A stretch of DNA of 12,292 bases from the NCBI GenBank assembly GCA_029562045.1, contig JAKQWJ010000071.1:1-12292 (forward strand), given 5' to 3'. Every line of letters starts with the position of its first letter. Position 1 is the stretch's first letter. The translations under genes were made by a program, and so were the position numbers. The DNA is from Spirochaetota bacterium. GTDB lineage: Bacteria; Spirochaetota; Spirochaetia; DTKZ01. The notes beneath the pieces were generated by a model. That model worked only from the letters and a program-made list of their open reading frames with translations. It searched no databases and was not told where the DNA came from. Below are positions 1-6,589 of the stretch, in pieces.

Positions 1-638
1 TCGATGGTCTTCTGCTGCATGGCGGTGAACACTTCGCTGAAGGGCATGGGAGTGGGGTTGGCCCCCAGGGCCCGCCAGGCCGAGAGATGGATGGGGTTCT
101 GCATGGTGCGGACCTTCATCCCCTTGAGGTCTTCGGGGCTCTTCACTTCCCGGACCGAATTGGTGAGCTGGCGGAAACCGTTCTCCATATAGGCCAGGTT
201 CTTCAGACCCTTGGGCTCCAGCAGGGCGGAGAGTTTCGCCCCCACGGGGCCGTCGAAGATGGCATCGGCGCCGGCGGAGCTGGTGATGATGAAGGGAAGA
301 TCGAAGACATTGAACTCCGGCACCAGTCCCGTAATGGGGGAGGCGGTGGTCACCACCATTTCCAGGGTTCCCATGCGGACCCCTTCGGTGGCCCTGACGT
401 CGTCGCCCAGCTGGGCATTGGCGTAGACCTGCACATCGTACTTGCCGGGCAGCTTCCCTTCGACATACTTTTCGAACTCCAGCCCGGCCAGAAACACCGG
501 GTGCTGCTCGTTCAGGCCGTTGGAGATCTTGATGATCTTCGCCGGGGCTTTGGCTGCCTCCCCGGAGCCGCCGGCGAAGACCTGGCCCAGGGCCAGAGCC
601 ACAAGAAGGGCCAGCATCAATACGGATGCCTTTTTCAT
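1..638 (-). CDS. dctP: TRAP transporter substrate-binding protein, DctP family (C-terminus beyond window edge)
   Basis: This is the periplasmic solute receptor of a TRAP transporter; it captures an organic acid and delivers it to the DctQM membrane subunits. 212 codons are visible. Residues 1-22 form a signal peptide (MKK, a Leu/Ala-rich core, then VFA before GG) with no lipobox cysteine, so the mature protein is probably soluble. The mature part follows the DctP pattern: an early segment with NGLNEQHPVFLAG, then LPFI around residue 115, and KGMKVRTMQNP around 172-182. Arg177 in that last motif sits where the family's carboxylate-binding arginine lies, which suggests a carboxylate ligand. The ATG has a GGAGG site 4 bases upstream (643-647). 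It lies 117 bases downstream of dctM, whereas the receptor gene often comes first in TRAP operons. The ligand is not identifiable. About a third of the protein is missing at the window edge. Confidence 0.93.
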   Translation of the reverse strand, partial: MKKASVLMLALLVALALGQVFAGGSGEAAKAPAKIIKISNGLNEQHPVFLAGLEFEKYVEGKLPGKYDVQVYANAQLGDDVRATEGVRMGTLEMVVTTASPITGLVPEFNVFDLPFIITSSAGADAIFDGPVGAKLSALLEPKGLKNLAYMENGFRQLTNSVREVKSPEDLKGMKVRTMQNPIHLSAWRALGANPTPMPFSEVFTAMQQKTI

Positions 639-679
639 AAAAATCCTCCATAAAAATAATTCGTGCTTCCAGGAAGCCT

Positions 680-697
680 AAAAGCCGTACGGCTTTT
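680..697. repeat. 18-base perfect palindrome between dctM and dctP
   Basis: The stretch AAAAGCC-GTAC-GGCTTTT is fully self-complementary, giving a 7-bp stem with a 4-base loop in RNA. Six T residues follow it on the plus strand, and four T residues form its 3' arm on the minus strand. In the minus-strand operon it falls in the leader just before the dctP ribosome-binding site. It could be a weak terminator, an mRNA end-stabilising hairpin or a protein-binding site; the sequence does not decide between these. Confidence 0.5.
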
Positions 698-713
698 TTC
701 CCTGACAAAAGTC

Positions 714-747
714 CCCGGCGGACGGCCCCGAAAGGATCGCCGCCGGG
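714..747 (-). terminator. GC-rich hairpin after dctM, possible attenuator
   Basis: CCCGGCGG (740-747 read on the minus strand) pairs perfectly with CCGCCGGG (714-721), making an 8-bp GC-rich stem around an 18-base loop. A short run of four T follows a few bases later (707-710). It begins 9 bases past the dctM stop codon. The U-tract is short and offset, so this may only partly terminate transcription and so set dctQM and dctP levels apart. Confidence 0.45.
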
Positions 748-755
748 ATCAGCCA

Positions 756-2036
756 TTACCTCACCAGGCTGGGAATGAAGGTGATGAGCGCCGGCACATA
801 GGTGATGAGGAAGAGCACCACCACCTCGATAAAGATGTAGGGCAGAACCGCCCTGGACAGCTGCAGCACCGTGAGCTTGGAAATGCTGCAGCCCACATAC
901 AGGACATTCCCCACCGGCGGGGTGATAAGCCCGATGCAGAGGTTCACCACCATGACGACCCCGAAGTACACCGGATCGATCCCGAACTTGTTGATGATGG
1001 GCATCAGCATGGGGCCCATGATCAGGATCGCCGGCGTCAGGTCCAGAACGCAGCCCACCAGGAGGAGCAGGATGTTGATCACCAGCATCAGGATGAGCCG
1101 GCTGTCCCCCGCAAGCCAGAGCAGGGCGTCCGCCAGCAGGGCCGGAATCTGGGCGATGGTTATGTAGTATCCCGCCGCCAGGGCCGCCCCGCAGACCAGA
1201 AGGACCACCGCGGAGTTACGGGCGGTGGCCACGAACATCCGCGGCAGGTCCGCCAGCTTCAGGTCCTTGTAGACGAAAAAGGAAACGACGAAGGCGTAGA
1301 CCACTGCGATCACCGCCGCCTCGGTGGGGGTGAAGACCCCGAAAACGATGCCGCCCAGGATGAGCCCCGGCAGAATCAGGGCCCAGATGGCATTGATGGA
1401 GGTTCTCCACACCTCGGCAATGCTGAACTTTCCGTCGGCCCGGTAGTTCCGCTTCCGGGCGTGGAAGTACCAGCCGATCATCAGACCGATTCCAATGAGG
1501 ATCCCCGGTATGATCCCCCCCAGGAAGAGGCGGACGATGGAGACATTGGCGGTGATGCCGAAGATGATCATGGGGATGCTGGGGGGGATGATGGGACCGA
1601 TCACCGAGGAGGAGATGGTTATGGCCGCCGAGTGTTCCTTGTCCAGGCCCTCCCCTTCCATAATCGGAATCAGCATGGCCCCGATGGAGGCGGTGTCGGC
1701 CACCGCCGAGCCGGAAACCCCGGCGAAGAGCATGCTGGCCAGAACATTGACGTAGCCCAGGCCTCCCTTGATCTGCCCCATCAGCGCCCCGGCCACCTTG
1801 ACGATGCGCTCCGAGATGCCTCCGGCGTTCATGATCTCCCCGGCCAGCAGGAAGAAGGGGATGGCCATCAGGGGGAAGCTGTCGATTCCCCGGACGATGT
1901 TCTGGACAAGAAGGGCGGCGCTCACCTGGTTCATGAAGAGGGCCAGAACCAGCGCGGTGAGGGCCAGGGAGAAGGCGATGGGCACCGACAGGGCCACGAA
2001 AACGGCCAGAGAAAGGAGAAACAGCGGAAGCATCAT
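756..2036 (-). CDS. dctM: TRAP transporter large permease subunit, DctM family
   Basis: This is the main transport subunit of a TRAP system; it carries substrate across the inner membrane driven by an ion gradient. The 426-residue product has the usual family length and is almost entirely hydrophobic, with roughly twelve membrane segments. Family landmarks include FPLMAIPFFLLAGEIM near residues 54-69, FAGVSGSAVADTASIG near 104-119, PPSIPMIIFG near 151-160, FTPTEAAV near 234-241 and LITPPVGNVLYV near 368-379. The start ATG overlaps the dctQ stop in ATGA, so the two are probably translationally coupled; a second ATG follows at once. The hydroxyacid dehydrogenase upstream suggests a hydroxy acid or sugar acid substrate, but that is context only. 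Confidence 0.97.
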   Translation of the reverse strand: MMLPLFLLSLAVFVALSVPIAFSLALTALVLALFMNQVSAALLVQNIVRGIDSFPLMAIPFFLLAGEIMNAGGISERIVKVAGALMGQIKGGLGYVNVLASMLFAGVSGSAVADTASIGAMLIPIMEGEGLDKEHSAAITISSSVIGPIIPPSIPMIIFGITANVSIVRLFLGGIIPGILIGIGLMIGWYFHARKRNYRADGKFSIAEVWRTSINAIWALILPGLILGGIVFGVFTPTEAAVIAVVYAFVVSFFVYKDLKLADLPRMFVATARNSAVVLLVCGAALAAGYYITIAQIPALLADALLWLAGDSRLILMLVINILLLLVGCVLDLTPAILIMGPMLMPIINKFGIDPVYFGVVMVVNLCIGLITPPVGNVLYVGCSISKLTVLQLSRAVLPYIFIEVVVLFLITYVPALITFIPSLVR

Positions 2037-2554
2037 GCACCTCCCTTTTGAGCGGCCAGAAGACCCCGGATGTCCGAAACCAGCTTGAGGACCGCCTCCA
2101 GCAGCATCAGACCGGTGGCGATGGGGGCTGCCATGTAGACGTAGCCGTAGGGGATGGGAACCGCCGAGGCCACCCAGCCGCTGGCGAAGGAGTCGGCGGT
2201 CATCTCGATGCCGCCCTTGGTCAGAACCACCAGCGCCGTAACCACCAGGGCGTCGGCCAGGACGGCCACGATCCGCGCCCCCCGGGGGGGCAGCACATTC
2301 AGTAAAATATCCAGCCCCAGGTGCTCGTTCCGGAGGTAGGCGATGACCGCCCCCATGAAGGCCAGCCAGATGAGCATGAAGCGGGAGACCTCCTCGGACC
2401 AGGCGATGGCGGCGTTGAGGAAGTAGCGGAAGATCACGTTGCCGAAGACGACAACCACCATCCCCGCCAGCATGGTCCCGATCATGAAATTTACGGCCTT
2501 TTCAAACCCGCCGCGAAACGTGTCCAGCGGGCTCTTCCGGCGTGCGTCGCCCAT
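2033..2554 (-). CDS. dctQ: TRAP transporter small permease subunit, DctQ family
   Basis: This is the small membrane subunit that partners DctM in a TRAP transporter. Its 173 residues fit the family. Four membrane segments are visible at about residues 21-43, 55-74, 92-112 and 133-160. The segment between the first two, SEEVSRFMLIWLAFMGA at about 53-69 followed by RNEHLGLD, is the most recognisable DctQ signature. The N-terminus is basic (RRKSPLDTFRGG), as expected for a cytoplasmic end. The gene starts 2 bases after the garR stop and its own stop overlaps the dctM start, so garR, dctQ and dctM are almost certainly one transcript. Any ribosome-binding site lies inside the end of garR (purine-rich AAGGGGG). 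Confidence 0.95.
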   Translation of the reverse strand: MGDARRKSPLDTFRGGFEKAVNFMIGTMLAGMVVVVFGNVIFRYFLNAAIAWSEEVSRFMLIWLAFMGAVIAYLRNEHLGLDILLNVLPPRGARIVAVLADALVVTALVVLTKGGIEMTADSFASGWVASAVPIPYGYVYMAAPIATGLMLLEAVLKLVSDIRGLLAAQKGGA

Positions 2555-2556
2555 GC

Positions 2557-3450
2557 CTAGGCCCCCTTCCTGCGGACCTTGACGCCCGCCATCTTTTCGT
2601 AGAACTGGATGATTCCGCCGTGGTCGTCCTTTTCCTTTCCCTCCACCTTCAGGGCCTGCATGATCTCCATCACCACGCTGGTGAGGGGGATGGGCGCCCC
2701 GATCTCGTGGGCGGTGTCCAGGGCGTTCTGCAGATCCTTGATGTGCAGTTCGATCCGGAATCCGGGCTTGTAGTTCCCCTCCAGGACCATGGGACTCTTG
2801 GCGTTGAGTACGGTGCTCCCCGCCAGGCCGCCCTTGATGGCGTCGAAGACCTTTCCCGGGTCCACCTTGGCCTTCTGGGCCAGGACATAGGCCTCGGACA
2901 TGGCGGCGATGTTCAGGGCCACCACGATCTGGTTGGCCAGCTTGGTGACGTTGCCGGCGCCCACGTCACCGCAGAGAACGGCGGAGGCCCCCATCTTCAG
3001 CAGAATGTCCTTCACCCTGGTGAAATGCTCCTCCCGGCCTCCCACCATGATGGCCAGGGACCCGTCGATGGCCTTGGGCTCGCCCCCGGAGACCGGGGCG
3101 TCCAGGAAGTCGACCCCCTTCTTCTTCAGCTCCGCCGCCACCTCCTGGGAGGCCAGAGGCGCGATGGAACTCATATCCACCACCAGAGACCCCGCCTTGG
3201 CCCCCTCGATGACCCCGTCCTTCCCCAGAACCACCGTTTTGACGTGGGGGGAGTTGGGCAGCATGGTGATGACGATCTCGCACCGGGATGCCACATCCCG
3301 GGGGGAGGAACCCTGCTCCGCCCCGGCGGCCACCACCTCCGCCACCGCCTCCTTGACGATATCGTAGACCACCAGCTTGTATCCCGCTTTCAGCAGATTT
3401 TTGGACATGGGCTTTCCCATGATGCCCAGTCCGACGAATCCCAGTTTCAT
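2557..3450 (-). CDS. garR: 2-hydroxy-3-oxopropionate (tartronate semialdehyde) reductase, GarR-like
   Basis: This is a 297-residue NAD(P)-dependent beta-hydroxyacid dehydrogenase. Family members of the GarR type reduce tartronate semialdehyde to D-glycerate; relatives act on 3-hydroxyisobutyrate or similar acids. Residues 5-12 carry the dinucleotide-binding motif FVGLGIMG. VDMSSIAPLAS is at 91-101 and the substrate motif DAPVSGGEPKA at 117-127. GAGNVTKLANQ (164-174) contains the catalytic Lys170 and Asn174. GGLAGSTVL and GFRIELHIKDL in the C-terminal helical domain closely match the E. coli GarR that I recall. The start has a GGAGG site 6 bases upstream (3457-3461). It follows the transketolase by 29 bases and precedes dctQ by 2. 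Family assignment is firm; the natural substrate is inferred. Confidence 0.93.
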   Translation of the reverse strand: MKLGFVGLGIMGKPMSKNLLKAGYKLVVYDIVKEAVAEVVAAGAEQGSSPRDVASRCEIVITMLPNSPHVKTVVLGKDGVIEGAKAGSLVVDMSSIAPLASQEVAAELKKKGVDFLDAPVSGGEPKAIDGSLAIMVGGREEHFTRVKDILLKMGASAVLCGDVGAGNVTKLANQIVVALNIAAMSEAYVLAQKAKVDPGKVFDAIKGGLAGSTVLNAKSPMVLEGNYKPGFRIELHIKDLQNALDTAHEIGAPIPLTSVVMEIMQALKVEGKEKDDHGGIIQFYEKMAGVKVRRKGA

Positions 3451-3479
3451 GCCGTTCCTCCATTCATTCCGATTTTCCG

Positions 3480-4424
3480 CTATTGTAGCACGGACTTCAC
3501 CGCGTCCCTGATGGCCGCCGCGGTCAGGCCGTATCTTTCCAGAAGGTCGTCGTAATTTTTCGCCGAAACACCGAACACGTCAGGGATTCCCACGAACTCC
3601 ACGGGGCCGTGCCTTTCCGTTCTCAGCGCCTCCAGCACCGCCGACCCCATGCCGCCGACGATGGTGCCCTCCTCCGCCGTCACGATGCCCCGGACCCCCC
3701 GGGCTGCGGCGATCACCCCGGCCCGGTCCAGGGGTTTTATGGTGCTCAGGTTCAGGACCCTGACCTGGATCCCCTCTCCGGCCAGCATCTCCGCCGCCGC
3801 CAGGGCCCGGGACACCATGACCCCGTTGGCGAAGACCGCCGCGTCCTTCCCCTCCCGGAGGGTCCAGACCTTGCCGGGGCTCCAGGGCTCCTTCTCCGGG
3901 GTAACCGGGGGAAGATCGTTGCGGTTTATCCGGATGTACACCGGTCCGTCGATCTCCGGCATCTTCTCCATCATCTTGACCACCTCCACCGCGTCCGCCG
4001 GGGCCAGGACCGTCATGTGGGGGAGTGACCGCATGGTGGCGATATCCTCCACGCTCTGGTGGGTCTTCCCGTCGCCGAAGTCCGAAAGGCCGGCGCTGGA
4101 GCCGCAGATCCGCACCTTCAGGTTGGGGATGCAGATGGAGTTCCGCAGCTGGTCGAAGGCCCGGCCGGCGGCGAAGACCGCGAAGGTGTTCATGAAGGGG
4201 ATCTTACCCGCCAGGGCGAATCCCGCGGCGGTGGAGGCCATGTTCTGCTCCGCTATCCCCATTTCGAAGAACCGTTCGGGAAACTCGTCCTGCAGCAGCA
4301 CCGTCCGGGTGGACTTGCTGAGGTCCGCGTCCAGGGCGACGATGTTCCGGTCCCGTCGGGCCAGCTCCAGAAGGCTCAGGCCGTAGGCTTCCCGCAGGCT
4401 TTTGGTAGACAACGATATCATCAT
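3480..4424 (-). CDS. Transketolase, C-terminal subunit (split enzyme)
   Basis: This is the second half of a split transketolase, holding the pyrimidine-binding and C-terminal domains. It needs the neighbouring N-terminal subunit to bind thiamine diphosphate and move two-carbon ketol units. The 314-residue product has ERFFEMGIAEQNM at 50-62, in which Glu59 is the conserved activator of the cofactor. DGKTHQSVEDIA at 118-129 contains the substrate-side histidine His122, and MTVLAPADA follows at 137-145. The C-terminal domain ends with a VGGMGSAVLEAL-type segment. I chose the ATG at 4424 because homology begins there and a GAGGG site lies 7 bases upstream; the reading frame stays open to 4691, but that part overlaps the upstream gene. 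A second ATG follows immediately. The partner's stop is 17 bases away. It could also act on apulose phosphate or a sulfosugar phosphate, as some split transketolases do. Confidence 0.93.
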   Translation of the reverse strand: MMISLSTKSLREAYGLSLLELARRDRNIVALDADLSKSTRTVLLQDEFPERFFEMGIAEQNMASTAAGFALAGKIPFMNTFAVFAAGRAFDQLRNSICIPNLKVRICGSSAGLSDFGDGKTHQSVEDIATMRSLPHMTVLAPADAVEVVKMMEKMPEIDGPVYIRINRNDLPPVTPEKEPWSPGKVWTLREGKDAAVFANGVMVSRALAAAEMLAGEGIQVRVLNLSTIKPLDRAGVIAAARGVRGIVTAEEGTIVGGMGSAVLEALRTERHGPVEFVGIPDVFGVSAKNYDDLLERYGLTAAAIRDAVKSVLQ

Positions 4425-4441
4425 GTTCCTTCCCTCTTCCT

Positions 4442-5287
4442 TCAGTTTTTGTCCAGCGCCTCGGCCTGGGCCTGCAGTTCCGCCTTCGCCCGGGCGAAGA
4501 GCTCCTCCGTCAGGATCCCGTTGTGGAAGGCCGCGTTGTTTTCGGCAAAGGAGAAACCCTTGCCCTTGACGGTATGGGCGATGATCACCGTGGGCCGGCC
4601 CTTCACCGTCTCGGCCTCCTCCAGGGCGCCGATGATCTGCCCCACATTGTGGCCGTCGATCTCGATGACCTTCCAGCCGAAGGCGTCCCACTTCTTCGCG
4701 ATGTCGGGGATGTCGAAGATCTCGCAGGTGGGGCCGGTGGCCTGGATCCGGTTGCAGTCCACGAAGGCCACGAGGTTGTCCACCTTGAACTTCCAGGCCG
4801 CCATGGCCGCCTCCCAGATCTGCCCCTCCGAGAGCTCCCCGTCCCCCATGACCACATGCACCCGGTTGGGCCTGCCGTCCAGCCGCAGGGCCAGGGCCAT
4901 CCCCACGCCGATGGAGAGCCCCTGCCCCAGGGAGCCGGTGACCGCCTCGATCCCCGGGGTCTGCATGTCCGGGTGGCCCTGCAGCGCCCCCGCCAGGGTC
5001 TTCACCTTGGCGAACTCGGTCTTGGGAAAGTAGCCCAGTTCCCCCAGGGCGGCGTACTGGATCAGCACCGCGTGCCCCTTGCTGAGCAGGAAAAGGTCCC
5101 GGGACGGGTCCCGGGGGTCGGCCTTGTTCACCTTCATCTTGTGGAAATAGAGAACCGCGACGATCTCCGCCAGGGAACTGGAGCCGCCCAGATGGCCCGC
5201 CTTTCCGATGCCCACCATCTCCAGCAGATTGAACCGGAGCCGGAGAGCGGTCTTTTCCAGGGATTTTATCGTACTCTGCGCTGTCAT
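4442..5287 (-). CDS. Transketolase, N-terminal subunit (split enzyme)
   Basis: This is the thiamine-diphosphate diphosphate-binding half of a split transketolase. Its 281 residues cover only the first third of a full-length enzyme. Conserved pieces are GKAGHLGGSSS at 28-38, LSKGHAVLIQYA at 69-80, GHPDMQTPGIEAVTGSLGQG at 104-123, and the cofactor and metal motif GDGELSEGQ at 148-156 closing with Asn179. KGKGFSF at 241-247 and NAAFHNG at 251-257 finish the domain. The frame also has ATGs at 5308 and 5293. I chose 5287 because GGGAGG (5294-5299) sits exactly 6 bases upstream of it and would overlap or lie too close to the others. The C-terminal subunit follows 17 bases downstream. A cytoplasmic heteromeric complex is expected. 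Confidence 0.94.
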   Translation of the reverse strand: MTAQSTIKSLEKTALRLRFNLLEMVGIGKAGHLGGSSSLAEIVAVLYFHKMKVNKADPRDPSRDLFLLSKGHAVLIQYAALGELGYFPKTEFAKVKTLAGALQGHPDMQTPGIEAVTGSLGQGLSIGVGMALALRLDGRPNRVHVVMGDGELSEGQIWEAAMAAWKFKVDNLVAFVDCNRIQATGPTCEIFDIPDIAKKWDAFGWKVIEIDGHNVGQIIGALEEAETVKGRPTVIIAHTVKGKGFSFAENNAAFHNGILTEELFARAKAELQAQAEALDKN

Positions 5288-5317
5288 CCTCATCCTCCCT
5301 CTGTCCATGTAGTATCC

Positions 5318-5335
5318 GGCGGCCCCGGGGCCGCC
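5318..5335. repeat. 18-base perfect GC palindrome between the UroD-like gene and transketolase
   Basis: GGCGGCCCC is followed directly by its exact reverse complement GGGGCCGCC. It fills much of the 58-base gap after the UroD-like stop codon and ends 24 bases before the transketolase GGGAGG site. No T-run follows on the minus strand, so it does not look like an intrinsic terminator. A processing or stability hairpin in the mRNA, or a dimeric protein site, is possible. Confidence 0.5.
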
Positions 5336-5345
5336 CGTTCCGTCG

Positions 5346-6437
5346 TCAGTCCCACCGGCGAATGGAGGCGAGAAGCGCTTCGGCCTCCTCCGGCGTCGGA
5401 GCGATGACGTGCAAAAAGAGCCCCTCTTTCGGCAGATTCCTTTTCATGCAGTCCAGGTCCTCCAGGGTGAAATCGCCCCAGAGAACGAGATTCTTCTTTT
5501 CCAGGATCCGCCGGAGCTGGGGGACCATCTCCGGAACCGACGGGCCCCCCACATCCTTGTTGACCTCCACAGCCTTCAGTTCATCGATGCGGAAAAGCTC
5601 GTCCAGGATGAAAAAGGAGGCGGGGTGCAGGTGTATGCAGGTGTGATCCTTCCCCGCGCAGATCCGGCGGGCCGGCTCGGCCAGAAATTCCCGGTACATG
5701 GCGGGGGACATGATGGCCGACAGATCCTCCTGGAACCAGACGCTCCCGCCCGGGGCCCAGACATGGTAGAAGCCCAGGGCGGTGCCGCCGTGAAAGGGGG
5801 GTATCAGCCGGTTCTGCTCCTCCAGGACCCGGAGGAACAGGTCCGTCACTCCAAGGAAAAAGGCCTTCATCTTTTCCGGCTCGTCCGCCATGGCGTAGAC
5901 CATCCGGGTCTGGCCCAGGACCGCTCCGGTCATGTCCGAGGGCCCCCGCATGATGGGCATGCCCACGGGAAAGCGGCCCCGGGACAGCTCCACCAGGGCG
6001 GAGGTGAACTCCAGGTACTTCCGCAGCCAGGGGTTATCCGGGTCGAAAACGATCCTGCCCCCTTCGTCGGGAGACTCCATCCAGGGCAGGCTCTGGAAAC
6101 TCTCCTCCCCGGCGATGACGGGACAGCCCAGGATGGCCTCCATCCAGGGGATTCCGGTGAAAGGCTCGGCGGTCCAGAAGGCGTCCTGCCCCAGCTCCTC
6201 CGATATCCGGAACATCTCCTCGTAATCCGGCAGGAAATCCTCCACCGCCAGCATGTCCGGGGAGATGCGTTTTCCCGGCTCCAGCAGTTTTTCCGCCCCC
6301 CGGTAATGGCGGCTGAAAAAAAAGTCGGGGACCACACGAAACGCGGCGATGGGATGCCGCTGCGGTTCCCGGTTCCAGAAAGCCCTGTGCATCGCCAGCC
6401 GGGACTCCAGGTCGGGTCTCGAAAGCCTCACCCCCAA
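5346..6437 (-). CDS. Uroporphyrinogen decarboxylase (UroD)-like protein, possible methyltransferase
   Basis: This 363-residue product belongs by pattern to the UroD/cobalamin-dependent methyltransferase barrel superfamily. The overall order fits: an N-terminal helical part, PVGMPIMRGPSDMTGAVLG at 157-175, a WAPGGSVWFQEDLSAIMSP stretch at 227-245, then HLH at 269-271 and VLWGDFTLEDL at 318-328 before a closing EEAEALL helix. True heme-pathway enzymes are shaped differently at the N-terminus, and the catabolic setting argues against heme synthesis. Methyltransferases of the MtaA type bind zinc with His-X-Cys; here that place reads His269-Leu-His271, with Cys267, Cys330 and His343 as other possible ligands. 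The start is probably the TTG at 6437, with AAAAGGG (6445-6451) 7 bases upstream; GTG at 6431 or ATG at 6392 are alternatives. It is the first gene of the operon. The reaction is unknown, and no corrinoid protein gene is in view. Confidence 0.82.
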   Translation of the reverse strand: MGVRLSRPDLESRLAMHRAFWNREPQRHPIAAFRVVPDFFFSRHYRGAEKLLEPGKRISPDMLAVEDFLPDYEEMFRISEELGQDAFWTAEPFTGIPWMEAILGCPVIAGEESFQSLPWMESPDEGGRIVFDPDNPWLRKYLEFTSALVELSRGRFPVGMPIMRGPSDMTGAVLGQTRMVYAMADEPEKMKAFFLGVTDLFLRVLEEQNRLIPPFHGGTALGFYHVWAPGGSVWFQEDLSAIMSPAMYREFLAEPARRICAGKDHTCIHLHPASFFILDELFRIDELKAVEVNKDVGGPSVPEMVPQLRRILEKKNLVLWGDFTLEDLDCMKRNLPKEGLFLHVIAPTPEEAEALLASIRRWD

Positions 6438-6495
6438 CTGTGCACCCTTTTGACCATCTGCCGTTGACTCCCTTTGCCGCGACGGCGGCGCTGTT

Positions 6496-6522
6496 TCTCA
6501 GGGCACAATGGGTCCTCTGAGA
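6496..6522. promoter_or_regulatory. Inverted repeat in the leader of the catabolic operon, possible operator
   Basis: TCTCAG (6496-6501) and CTGAGA (6517-6522) are exact inverted arms separated by 15 bases, and two further G-C pairs form with a one-base bulge. The repeat begins about 6 bases past the predicted transcription start, a common place for a repressor operator. In RNA it would form a leader hairpin. No regulator gene is visible in the window. Confidence 0.4.
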
Positions 6523-6534
6523 TAATGACGCTAT

Positions 6535-6563
6535 ACGATAACCCGGCTGTTCCGTGAAGTCAA
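6535..6563 (-). promoter_or_regulatory. Sigma70-type promoter of the UroD-transketolase-garR-dctQMP operon
   Basis: On the minus strand TTGACT (6558-6563, five of six consensus bases) is followed after exactly 17 bases by TATCGT (6535-6540, four of six). The start of transcription would be near 6528, giving a leader of about 90 bases before the TTG start codon. It lies in the 152-base gap just past the PP2C stop codon, in an AT-richer patch. No clear terminator separates it from PP2C, so some read-through is possible. Confidence 0.6.
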
Positions 6564-6589
6564 TCTTTTATCTCGTTCCGGTTTCTGTT

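Noticed and set aside
680..699. Rho-independent terminator for a plus-strand gene
   Set aside because: The hairpin has six T residues on the plus strand, but no credible plus-strand gene lies upstream of it.
663..2051. A 462-codon open frame on the plus strand opposite dctM
   Set aside because: Its product is a run of His, Gly, Asp, Gln and Arg with no domain, typical of the complement of a GC-rich membrane-protein gene. The minus strand encodes an unmistakable DctM.
4425..4691. N-terminal extension of the C-terminal transketolase subunit
   Set aside because: The open frame continues upstream, but it lies inside the N-terminal subunit gene and its product has no transketolase similarity. 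The ATG at 4424 has a ribosome-binding site and starts the homology.
3480..5287. 1-deoxy-D-xylulose-5-phosphate synthase or a pyruvate dehydrogenase E1 pair
   Set aside because: The GHLGGSS, SKGHA and DGKTHQ motifs and the subunit lengths fit split transketolase better, and there is no isoprenoid or lipoyl gene nearby.
1..5287. A sulfoquinovose (sulfo-transketolase) pathway
   Set aside because: Only the split transketolase would match. I see no sulfosugar isomerase, sulfoacetaldehyde reductase of the expected type or sulfonate exporter, so I keep it only as an open possibility.
5346..6437. Genuine heme-pathway uroporphyrinogen decarboxylase (hemE)
   Set aside because: The N-terminus and motifs do not match HemE, and the neighbours are transporter and carbohydrate genes with no other heme gene.
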